Assembly: GCA_900318855.1 (NCBI GenBank)
Contig: ONMG01000029.1
Location: 1 to 5,868 of the forward strand
Reading direction: 5' to 3'
Origin: an uncultured Prevotella sp.
GTDB taxonomy: Bacteria; Bacteroidota; Bacteroidia; Bacteroidales; Bacteroidaceae
Length of the DNA stretch: 5,868 nucleotides
Position 1 is the first letter of the stretch; each line of letters starts with the position of its first letter. Below, piece after piece: positions 1 through 5,841 of this stretch. The notes beneath the pieces are model-generated. The model searched no databases. It was not told the DNA's origin and was given only the letters and a program-made list of their open reading frames with translations. Position numbers and translations under genes: made by a program.

Positions 1-24
1 TCTGCAATATTAACATAATTTGCT

Positions 25-76
25 AAAAAGAAGGGGAAGAGCGCTTACTTAGTATGTATTCAGCGTTCTTCCCCTT
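25..76 (-). terminator. Rho-independent terminator of the gyrA-TPR unit
   Basis: Arms 31-45 and 62-76 pair over 15 positions with one mismatch (positions 41/66), around a 16-base loop. On the minus strand the hairpin is followed directly by CTTTTTAG (T run at 25-29). It lies 36 bases beyond the stop codon of the TPR gene, where an operon end is expected. The odd pair is G·U in a plus-strand transcript but C/A in the minus one. The plus side lacks a T run, so a role on that strand is less likely. Confidence 0.85.
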
Positions 77-112
77 ATAGAGTGGCCTTTATGGCTCTTT
101 TGTGATATCAGC

Positions 113-1336
113 TTAGTGCTTCAGCTCACTTTCAAGTTCCTTCGTACGGCTGTCATTAGCGCCATAGAGAGCGTAGTAGCACTGGTAGAGAGGATAGGTC
201 CAGTTGGCTGCACGCCGGTCAGGATCAGCCTCCTTAGCTTTCTGAAGATAGCCCAAGGACTCGGTATAAGCCTGCTTCTGCTCTGCGACAGTATTAAGAG
301 TGGCTGCCTTTGCATTGAGCGAGAAGCCCAGATAAGTCAAAGCAAGCGCATCATTGGAACGCACGCCGATAGCCTTCTTGAAGCTTGTGATGGCATCATC
401 GTACTTGTTGGCATTGAGCTCAGCAAGACCTTTAGCACGCCATGCTGCGAAGTAGTTGGGATCCTGAGCTAATTTGTCGGAGATAAGCTTAGCCATGTCG
501 TCCTTCATGCCCAGCCCACTATAGAAACTGGCCAGAGAGTTGAACACAACTTCATTGTTACTGTTGGTTGCATAGAAGTCCTTCAGCTTCTCAAGGCAGG
601 ATATAGAATCCTGGCGCGAGGTGAGCCCCTCTTGCATGTAACGTATCTTCATGTCGGTAGCCTCAGCTTTCACGGAGTCATCCTTCAGCGCCATGTCGAT
701 ATACTTATTGGCCAAGTCGGTTTTCTTCAACATGTCGGCATACTCGGAAGTGAAAAGAGCCACCTGTCCAAAGTATGACTTCTCACTCTCACGCGAGATG
801 CCCGTGAACAAAGGAGAGTCCTCAGTATCGAGGAAAGCTCCCCAATATTTGATGACATCTTCGTTCTGGCGAAGCTGAGCAGCACGTTGTCCGCCATTGA
901 CGAGCATCGTACGGGCATCCCAGATTCTTTGCTTGTTGCCGTCTCGGAAATTCAGTTTCACCTTTCCCTTCTCGTTAGGCATGGCGTCGTACTTGTCGCA
1001 TTCTACAGCAGCCTTCAAAGCGTTGTAAGCTGAGTTGTAGAAAGCCACCGTATCATAAGGCTGCACCTTATCCTTCTGCTTCAGTTGCTCAAAGGTCTGG
1101 TTGGCAGCCATCGTTGCCTTCTGCACATTGTAAGTCTTCAATGCCAACTCCACAAGTTTGTTATAAGCCTTGGCTTTTTCGGCATTACTTGCCAGCTGCG
1201 AGAGCGACGACTTCAGCAGGCTCTCAGCCTGAGCGTAGTCATTAGCTTTCAAGATTGCCTTGAGCGCGTCACTGTCGCCAGCAAAAGCGGTAGATGCTCC
1301 TATAAGCATCATGGCCGCAATCATGATTTTCTTCAT
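113..1336 (-). CDS. Secreted TPR-repeat protein downstream of gyrA
   Basis: A 407-residue exported protein of unknown specific function. Residues 1-19 form a standard signal peptide (MKK start, hydrophobic core IMIAAMMLIGAS, then AFA before Gly20), with no lipobox cysteine, so a soluble periplasmic product is likely. The rest is nearly all helical. The clearest tetratricopeptide unit is about residues 295-328 (AAW..KGLAELNANKYDDAITSFKKAI), followed by a related helical pair at about 329-372 with a longer linker; weaker units probably fill 20-290. TPR proteins are usually scaffolds for protein contacts; no catalytic motif is visible. I chose the ATG at 1336 because it puts the signal peptide at the N-terminus. 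An in-frame ATG at 1366 and GTG at 1375 would add 10-13 charged residues and overlap the end of gyrA. The gene starts 22 bases after the gyrA stop with no separate promoter visible, so it is probably co-transcribed. The start is preceded by A/T-rich sequence, without a Shine-Dalgarno. Confidence 0.9.
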   Translation of the reverse strand: MKKIMIAAMMLIGASTAFAGDSDALKAILKANDYAQAESLLKSSLSQLASNAEKAKAYNKLVELALKTYNVQKATMAANQTFEQLKQKDKVQPYDTVAFYNSAYNALKAAVECDKYDAMPNEKGKVKLNFRDGNKQRIWDARTMLVNGGQRAAQLRQNEDVIKYWGAFLDTEDSPLFTGISRESEKSYFGQVALFTSEYADMLKKTDLANKYIDMALKDDSVKAEATDMKIRYMQEGLTSRQDSISCLEKLKDFYATNSNNEVVFNSLASFYSGLGMKDDMAKLISDKLAQDPNYFAAWRAKGLAELNANKYDDAITSFKKAIGVRSNDALALTYLGFSLNAKAATLNTVAEQKQAYTESLGYLQKAKEADPDRRAANWTYPLYQCYYALYGANDSRTKELESELKH

Positions 1337-1358
1337 ACGTTTATCTTTTAAAAGGTTT

Positions 1359-4013
1359 TTATTCATCGTTGTCACTATCGTCAGTGGTATCGAAATCTAC
1401 GATTGGGGTACCACTTTCATCAGAAGACGCCTCGCTGCCCTCGTTTGTTTCATCCTCTTTCGGAGAATCATCGATGGCCGTATTATCTTCCTCTATCTCC
1501 TCATGCTTTTGCGACCACTGCGATCGACTTTCCTCTTCTACAGAGGCTTCAAGCTCAGAGCTCATCACCTTGCAGACTGAAGCAATAACATCATTCTTCT
1601 TCGCAAGATTGATGAGGCGCACACCCTGAGTAGCCCTGCCGGTGACACGCACTTCGGCTACAGAGAGCCGGATGGCTATACCACTCTTATTAATAATCAT
1701 AAGGTCATTGTCGTCGGTCACATTCTTGATTGCTACGAGCCGGCCGGTCTTCTCGGTGATGTTGAGCGTCTTCACACCCTTTCCACCCCGGTTTGTCTTA
1801 CGGTAATCCTCAACAAGCGAACGCTTGCCATAACCATTCTCGCTTACAACCATCACCGTCTCTGTATCGGCATGGTTGACAACAATCATACCAACAACTC
1901 CATCGTCGCCATCGTCGAGTCGCATACCGCGCACACCGGTGGCAGTGCGGCCCATACAACGAATATCCGACTCGTTGAATCTAACGGCCCGGCCATTCCG
2001 ATTAGCCAATATTAGCTCATTATGACCATTGGTGAGTCTAACATCCACCACTTCGTCGCCTTCGGCAATATTGATGGCATTCACGCCATTGGCTCTCGGG
2101 TGCGAATAGGCCTCAAGGCAGGTCTTCTTAACCGTTCCATTGCGTGTGGCAAAGACCACATAATGACTATTCACAAACTCTTCATCATCCAAACCACGCA
2201 GACGAAGGATGGCATTCAGACTGTCATCGCTGTCGATATTAAGCAAATTCTGTATTGCTCTGCCCTTGGAATCCTTGTTACCCTCAGGAATATCGTAACA
2301 TTTCAACCAGTAGCACCTGCCCTTACGTGTGAAGAAGAGCATTGTTTGGTGCATGGTGGCAGGATAGATGAACTCTGTAAAGTCTTGTTCGCGATGCCGG
2401 GCACCCTTTGAACCCACTCCGCCGCGTGACTGCTCACGGAATTCGGATAACGGAGTACGCTTCACATATCCCAAATGGCTCACTGTAATAACAACAGGGT
2501 CATTGGGATAGAAGTCCTCTGCATTGAACTCGTGTTCGGCCGGAATGATACGCGTACGACGCTCATCTCCGAACTTCTCCTTCACCTCAATAAGGTCATC
2601 TTTCATTACTTTCTTGCAGAGCTCGGGGTCAGCGAGGATTTGATTTAAGTAGTCTATCTGTCTCTCAAGCTCTTCGTACTCAGTATGCAACTGGTCCATG
2701 CGGAGTCCAGTCAACTGAGAGAGGCGCATGTCGACAATGGCCTTCGACTGAAGCTCATCAAGGTTAAAGCGCTGTTCCAAATTACGCTGAGCGTCAACAG
2801 GAGTCTTACTTGCACGGATAATATGTACGACCTCATCGATGTTGTCGCAGGCAATGATAAGACCCTCCAGAATATGTGCCCTTTCCTGAGCCTTCTTCAA
2901 GTCGAACTTTGTACGGCGGATAGTCACCTCGTGGCGATGCTCCACAAAGTACTTAATGCAGTCCTTCAAAGTGAGCAGACGTGGGCGCCCTTTCACAAGG
3001 GCGATGCAGTTCACAGGGAAGCTACTCTGCAAGGCCGTCATCTTGAAGAGCTTATTGAGGATGACGTTGGCATTGGCGTCGTGCTTGACATCAATGACGA
3101 TGCGCATACCCTGGCGTCCTGACTCATCGTTGGCATTGCTGATACCCGACAGCTTTCCTTCCTTCACCAGTTCTGCGATGTATTCGATAAGCTGCTGCTT
3201 GTTGACACCATAAGGAATCTCGGTGATGACGATGCGATCATGATTCTCGTCGCTCTCAATCTCGGCCTTGGCTCGAATAACTATTCGTCCACGACCGGTG
3301 GCGTAGGCATTCTTCACGCCTTGCAACCCGTAGATGTAAGCACCTGTGGGGAAATCGGGAGCCTTAATATACTCCATCAAGCCTTCGAGGTCTATGTCCG
3401 GATTATCAATGTATGCACAACAGCCGTCAATCACTTCACCCAGGTTATGGGTTGGAATATTGGTAGCCATTCCTACGGCAATACCGTTTCCACCATTAAC
3501 AAGAAGGTTGGGAATCTTGGTCGGCATGACCGTAGGCTCAAGAAGGGTATCGTCGAAATTGTTCGTCATGTCAACGGTATCCTTGTCAAGGTCATCCATG
3601 ATGTGCTCACCCATCTTTGAAAGGCGGCATTCTGTATAACGCATGGCTGCTGGTGAATCACCGTCAACAGAACCAAAGTTACCTTGTGGATCAATAAGCG
3701 TATAACGCATATTCCACTCCTGGCCCATGCGAACAAGTGCACCATAGACAGAGCTGTCACCATGGGGGTGATACTTTCCAAGTACTTCACCTACCACGCG
3801 GGCACATTTCTTGTAAGGTTTGTCACTGGTGTTTCCGATGTCACGCATCGCATAAAGAATGCGACGATGAACGGGCTTGAAACCGTCTCTTACATCGGGA
3901 AGCGCCCTCGCCACAATAACCGACATCGAATAATCGATATAGGAAGATTTCATCTCTTCCTCTATATTGATTTTCTTAATGCGGTCCTGGTCGATTGTCT
4001 GATAGTCGTCCAT
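1359..4013 (-). CDS. gyrA: DNA gyrase subunit A
   Basis: The A subunit of DNA gyrase (A2B2 with GyrB) cuts and rejoins both DNA strands to introduce negative supercoils. The protein has 884 residues (E. coli: 875) and looks intact. The cleavage core includes YHPHGDSSVY at 81-90 and the catalytic tyrosine in AAMRYTE, Tyr126 (E. coli Tyr122). QGNFGSVDGDSPAAMRYTE marks GyrA rather than ParC. Helical and coiled-coil parts run to about residue 490. The C-terminal DNA-wrapping beta-pinwheel spans about 505-815, with GyrA box QSRGGVG at 528-534 and a second box-like TNRGGKG at 740-746. Residues 818-884 are an acidic, probably disordered tail (26 Asp/Glu in 67). The position matching E. coli Asp87 is Gly91; the Ser83 match is Ser87. 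The ATG at 4013 gives the family N-terminus (DQDRIKKINIEEEMKSSYIDYSMSVIVARALPDVRDG, residues 8-44). A promoter-like sequence lies about 80 bases upstream. Confidence 0.98.
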   Translation of the reverse strand: MDDYQTIDQDRIKKINIEEEMKSSYIDYSMSVIVARALPDVRDGFKPVHRRILYAMRDIGNTSDKPYKKCARVVGEVLGKYHPHGDSSVYGALVRMGQEWNMRYTLIDPQGNFGSVDGDSPAAMRYTECRLSKMGEHIMDDLDKDTVDMTNNFDDTLLEPTVMPTKIPNLLVNGGNGIAVGMATNIPTHNLGEVIDGCCAYIDNPDIDLEGLMEYIKAPDFPTGAYIYGLQGVKNAYATGRGRIVIRAKAEIESDENHDRIVITEIPYGVNKQQLIEYIAELVKEGKLSGISNANDESGRQGMRIVIDVKHDANANVILNKLFKMTALQSSFPVNCIALVKGRPRLLTLKDCIKYFVEHRHEVTIRRTKFDLKKAQERAHILEGLIIACDNIDEVVHIIRASKTPVDAQRNLEQRFNLDELQSKAIVDMRLSQLTGLRMDQLHTEYEELERQIDYLNQILADPELCKKVMKDDLIEVKEKFGDERRTRIIPAEHEFNAEDFYPNDPVVITVSHLGYVKRTPLSEFREQSRGGVGSKGARHREQDFTEFIYPATMHQTMLFFTRKGRCYWLKCYDIPEGNKDSKGRAIQNLLNIDSDDSLNAILRLRGLDDEEFVNSHYVVFATRNGTVKKTCLEAYSHPRANGVNAINIAEGDEVVDVRLTNGHNELILANRNGRAVRFNESDIRCMGRTATGVRGMRLDDGDDGVVGMIVVNHADTETVMVVSENGYGKRSLVEDYRKTNRGGKGVKTLNITEKTGRLVAIKNVTDDNDLMIINKSGIAIRLSVAEVRVTGRATQGVRLINLAKKNDVIASVCKVMSSELEASVEEESRSQWSQKHEEIEEDNTAIDDSPKEDETNEGSEASSDESGTPIVDFDTTDDSDNDE

Positions 4014-4094
4014 TTAATAAGTTGATGTTAGGAGGAAATCGGCAAAAACAGTGTTTATTTTCGTTCTGCCAGCTTTCCCGTTTATATTTGGGTG

Positions 4095-4125
4095 CTAAAT
4101 TACTAAATAATTCTGAAACGCGAAA
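4095..4125 (-). promoter_or_regulatory. Probable gyrA promoter, Bacteroidetes type
   Basis: Read on the minus strand: TTTC (4122-4125), a 19-base spacer, then TAATTTAG (4095-4102). This differs from TTTG-N19-TAnnTTTG by one base in each box, with the correct spacing. Transcription would begin near 4088, giving a leader of about 75 bases before the gyrA ATG. It is the best-fitting match I found between the DUF4295 terminator and gyrA, but it is not perfect. Confidence 0.5.
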
Positions 4126-4440
4126 GCTTTAAATCGAAAATAATCGCGATTCAAGCGCATTCTATGCAAAGAAGCAACTTCTGAGAGTTCCGACTCATCC
4201 CGATGGACGGACAAAAGAAAAAAGGAAGTACATAGAGCTTCTGAATATCGCTTAACAACCCACTTTGAGAGCATCTTCAAATCACCACAAGTACCTTGTC
4301 AAATAGCTATGAAGCCCTTCCCGCGCAAACGGTTGAAGCTTAACACAAAGCAGCCTGCAGCTCGCGACAAGTCTCTAAGGCGACTTGGGCATCTATGCGC
4401 ATAAATGCCCCCCATCACGGACTTTTCACACTGAGTACAA
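4126..4440. other. Non-coding spacer between DUF4295 terminator and gyrA promoter
   Basis: I see no credible gene here. A 61-codon minus-strand frame (4095-4280) runs through the gyrA promoter, resembles no family I know and has no promoter of its own. The left two thirds are unremarkable. The right end holds a short hairpin, CAAGTC (4368-4373) with GACTTG (4382-4387), touching a longer palindrome that is listed separately. No tRNA or riboswitch signature was recognised. Confidence 0.6.
4387..4410. repeat. 24-base near-perfect palindrome
   Basis: The two 12-base halves meet with no spacer at 4398/4399 and pair at 11 of 12 positions; the only mismatch is 4393/4404. The inner ten bases, TATGCGCATA, form a perfect palindrome, flanked by GGGCAT and ATGCCC. 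With no loop and no T run it does not look like a terminator. The symmetry suits a dimeric DNA-binding protein or a cruciform. It lies about 30 bases beyond the ribosomal-operon terminator and about 260 bases upstream of the probable gyrA promoter. Confidence 0.6.
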
Positions 4441-4441
4441 C

Positions 4442-4474
4442 AAAAAACCGCACTGAGTATTACTCAAATGCGGT
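4442..4474 (-). terminator. Rho-independent terminator of rpmB-rpmG-DUF4295
   Basis: ACCGCA (4447-4452) pairs with TGCGGT (4469-4474), and TGAGT (4454-4458) pairs with ACTCA (4462-4466) around a three-base loop, leaving a small internal loop. On the minus strand the stem runs straight into TTTTTT then GTTG. It starts 27 bases after the DUF4295 stop codon. The tail and position make it the end of the ribosomal-protein unit. Confidence 0.85.
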
Positions 4475-4501
4475 CTTATAGTAGATTTGATAAAAAAGGA
4501 A

Positions 4502-4660
4502 TTACTTCTTAAAGAAATCCTTCACAGCCTCGTTTGGCACCATCTGCTCATCGAAGACATAGGCACCAGTTTTGGGGCTCTTCACCATCTTAATAACTTT
4601 AGAATAAGCGCGTCCGTCCGTAGAACCTTCATGGAGGGATGCAACTGCTTTCTTTGCCAT
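4502..4660 (-). CDS. DUF4295 family small basic protein
   Basis: A 52-residue protein beginning MAKKAVASLHEGSTDGRAYS and ending PNEAVKDFFKK. The middle, KVIKMVKSPKTGAYVFDEQM, and the PNE.VKDFF end match the DUF4295 family, which in Bacteroidota sits just after rpmB and rpmG. It is Lys-rich with no signal peptide or membrane segment, as expected of a ribosome-bound protein. A Flavobacterium johnsoniae ribosome structure reported a new large-subunit protein, bL38; I suspect it is this family, but that link is from memory and unverified. The ATG lies 15 bases after the rpmG stop, and the MAKK start echoes that of rpmG. No Shine-Dalgarno is evident. A terminator follows 27 bases later, so it is the last gene of the unit. 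Confidence 0.92.
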   Translation of the reverse strand: MAKKAVASLHEGSTDGRAYSKVIKMVKSPKTGAYVFDEQMVPNEAVKDFFKK

Positions 4661-4675
4661 ACCTAAAAATAGTAA

Positions 4676-4864
4676 TTACTTAATCTCCTTGTGAAGAGTC
4701 ATCTTCTTCAGGATAGGGTTATACTTCATCAGTTCGAGACGTTCGGGGGTATTCTTGCGATTCTTTGTAGTCACATAGCGGCTGGTCCCGGGCAGTCCGC
4801 TGTTCTTCATTTCAGTGCATTCCAAAATGACCTGAACCCTATTACCCTTAGCTTTCTTTGCCAT
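4676..4864 (-). CDS. rpmG: 50S ribosomal protein bL33
   Basis: A 62-residue large-subunit protein located near the ribosomal E site. Family features are MAKKAKGNRVQVILECTE at the start, then SRYVTTKNRKNTPERLELMKY and the basic end NPILKKMTLHKEIK. It is slightly longer than E. coli bL33 (55 residues) because of an insertion, MKNSGLPGT, after the first strand. Only one cysteine remains (Cys16). The two CxxC pairs of zinc-binding bL33 are absent, so this is a zinc-independent (C-minus) type. It starts five bases after the rpmB stop codon; a GGAG inside the last codons of rpmB lies ten bases before the ATG and could help initiation, although Shine-Dalgarno use is rare in this phylum. Confidence 0.97.
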   Translation of the reverse strand: MAKKAKGNRVQVILECTEMKNSGLPGTSRYVTTKNRKNTPERLELMKYNPILKKMTLHKEIK

Positions 4865-4869
4865 GATGC

Positions 4870-5133
4870 TTATTCTCCTATTACTTTAATGTCTTTCCAC
4901 TCGCAGTAACCTTTAGCAACGGCATGCTTAAGTGCGGCATCCAGACCCACTTTATTAATGAGACGCAGACCAGCGGCGCTGATCTTCAAATTGATCCAGC
5001 AATTCTGCTCCACATAGAAGAACTTCTTGCTGAACAGGTTAACATCAAAGCTGCGCTTTGTATGGTGCTTTGAGTGAGACACATTGCAACCTAACTGTGC
5101 CTTCTTTCCGGTAATCTGACAAATCTTAGACAT
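4870..5133 (-). CDS. rpmB: 50S ribosomal protein bL28
   Basis: An 87-residue large-subunit protein (E. coli: 78). The N-terminus MSKICQITGKKAQLGCNVSHS and the following basic stretch KHHTKRSFDVNL are typical of bL28, as is ISAAGLRLINKVGLDAAL in the second half. The ATG at 5133 is the family start; the longer in-frame start at 5199 would add 22 residues that cross the promoter and has no support. It is the first gene of rpmB-rpmG-DUF4295 and is read from a promoter about 45 bases upstream. The leader is A-rich (AATACAAAAAAGGTAGC before the ATG). Four cysteines are present (5, 16, 45 and 77), but I see no clear zinc ribbon. Confidence 0.97.
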   Translation of the reverse strand: MSKICQITGKKAQLGCNVSHSKHHTKRSFDVNLFSKKFFYVEQNCWINLKISAAGLRLINKVGLDAALKHAVAKGYCEWKDIKVIGE

Positions 5134-5179
5134 TGCTACCTTTTTTGTATTCGTATTGATACTTATTCCAAACAGTTTG

Positions 5180-5210
5180 CAAAAGTACGAAGTTTCCACG
5201 AAAGCACAAA
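5180..5210 (-). promoter_or_regulatory. Consensus Bacteroidetes promoter of rpmB
   Basis: On the minus strand TTTG (5207-5210), exactly 19 bases, then TACTTTTG (5180-5187): a perfect match to TTTG-N19-TAnnTTTG, read by the primary sigma factor of this phylum. Transcription should start near 5173, leaving a leader of about 40 bases before rpmB. It also rules out the upstream start codon at 5199. Confidence 0.88.
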
Positions 5211-5393
5211 ATAAATCCTTGAGTAATATTGGCTTTTAATTATTTTTTTGATTTTACACCAATGATTCAGCCATCCAGAGAACGTGAGAGTGGGCAAACT
5301 GAGCAACTACGCTGTTCCATCTGAAGCAAATTATTCCCAGTAGCAAAACACAAGATGAAGGGACCTGTTGACATTGTCCGTGTCTTCGTTATT

Positions 5394-5424
5394 TTTGAAC
5401 TGAAACCTAACGTTTCTATATTTC
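5394..5424 (+). promoter_or_regulatory. Probable plus-strand promoter, divergent from rpmB
   Basis: TTTG (5394-5397), a 19-base spacer, then TATATTTC (5417-5424). The only departure from TTTG-N19-TAnnTTTG is the last base. An ATG follows five bases after the box, so a transcript would begin at or very near it. No recognised gene lies downstream within the window, but a plus-strand terminator does at 5789-5841. Confidence 0.45.
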
Positions 5425-5590
5425 CTTAATGGCCAACTGCCAAGAGCAGAAATTGAGGTGCTTTTACACAGCAGGGTGCGACCCTCATAGCCGTCCACAA
5501 AGAAAAGAAGCAACGAGAGAAGGACTGATTTCGGCTCAGTGGATAATATCCTTGGTTGGAGCTTCGAAGGACTCTGCGCACTTCGTGCTC

Positions 5591-5692
5591 GTGTGCCCCA
5601 CGGGGCACTGTAGCTGTGGCAGGGCACACCACCCCCGGTATGCGCTCCTGTCGTCGCTTGACTGTTACCTATGCTTCAGCCCCACAGGGCTG
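5591..5692. repeat. Pair of related GC-rich hairpins
   Basis: GTGCCC-CACG-GGGCAC (5593-5608) and CAGCCC-CACA-GGGCTG (5677-5692) are perfect six-base stems with four-base loops, sharing the core GCCCCAC then GGGC, 84 bases apart. The first arm can also pair over eight bases, GTGTGCCC (5591-5598) with GGGCACAC (5622-5629), which excludes the short hairpin. Such short GC palindromes in an AT-richer intergenic region resemble REP-type dispersed elements, but other genomic copies cannot be seen here. Confidence 0.45.
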
Positions 5693-5735
5693 TCCTTGCT
5701 GCATGTTTTCATATACTCAGACTATCGGGAAGAGA

Positions 5736-5753
5736 AATATGTGGCCGCATATT
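5736..5753. repeat. 18-base palindrome with one wobble
   Basis: AATATGTGGCCGCATATT reads almost the same on both strands; only positions 5742/5747 (T/G) fail to pair in DNA, and they form U·G in plus-strand RNA. It lies just upstream of the plus-strand terminator. It could be a stem or a protein site; nothing in the sequence decides. Confidence 0.4.
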
Positions 5754-5788
5754 GCTGACTTATCACTGGATTTTGCAGCCTGGCAAAC

Positions 5789-5841
5789 GATTGTTCGCTG
5801 CGTAGCTTTTTATCATTCGCTGCTTAGTGAACAATCTTTTT
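5789..5841 (+). terminator. Plus-strand rho-independent terminator
   Basis: Arms 5789-5806 and 5819-5836 form an 18-position stem around a 12-base loop, followed by TTTTT (5837-5841). In plus-strand RNA 17 of 18 positions pair, three as G·U (5797/5828, 5800/5825, 5803/5822), with one C/U mismatch. In minus-strand RNA those three would be A·C mismatches and there is no T run after the stem. The structure therefore fits transcription on the plus strand only. Confidence 0.65.

Larger units (their letters stand above)
5425..5841 (+). other. Candidate transcription unit: structured RNA or leaderless small ORF
   Basis: This stretch runs from a near-consensus promoter to a plus-strand terminator. 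It contains a 109-codon open frame (5429-5758) whose stop lies 30 bases before the terminator. The predicted product starts MANCQEQKLRCFYTAGC and has CPTGHCSCGRAHH near the middle; I recognise no family, signal peptide or membrane segment, and the long minus-strand frames across the same bases suggest the openness may be chance. The DNA has many inverted repeats: AGGGT/ACCCT at 5473-5485, GC-rich hairpins at 5591-5692 and an 18-base palindrome at 5736-5753. I checked for RNase P RNA, tmRNA and SRP RNA signatures and saw none. A non-coding RNA or a dispersed repeat seems at least as likely as a protein gene. Confidence 0.25.

Noticed and set aside
1337..1375. Longer starts (ATG 1366, GTG 1375) for the TPR protein
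   Set aside because: They place charged residues before the signal peptide and overlap gyrA; the start at 1336 gives a normal MKK signal peptide.
1369..4025. Several plus-strand open frames inside gyrA
   Set aside because: They are antisense shadows of a strongly conserved gene, with no promoters or family features.
4029..4095. Plus-strand TAGGAGG followed by a short GTG frame
   Set aside because: The spacing to the GTG is about 15 bases, the frame has only 15 codons, and Shine-Dalgarno use is rare in this phylum.
4095..4280. Minus-strand 61-codon frame upstream of gyrA
   Set aside because: It covers the probable gyrA promoter, has no promoter or initiation signal, and its product resembles no family I know.
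5134..5199. 22-residue N-terminal extension of bL28
   Set aside because: It would start inside the rpmB promoter, before the predicted transcription start, and is not part of the bL28 family.
5331..5632. Two overlapping minus-strand frames (98 and 68 codons) in the right-hand region
   Set aside because: They overlap each other and the plus-strand unit in different frames, run through the GC hairpins and show no family features; I saw no minus-strand promoter for them.
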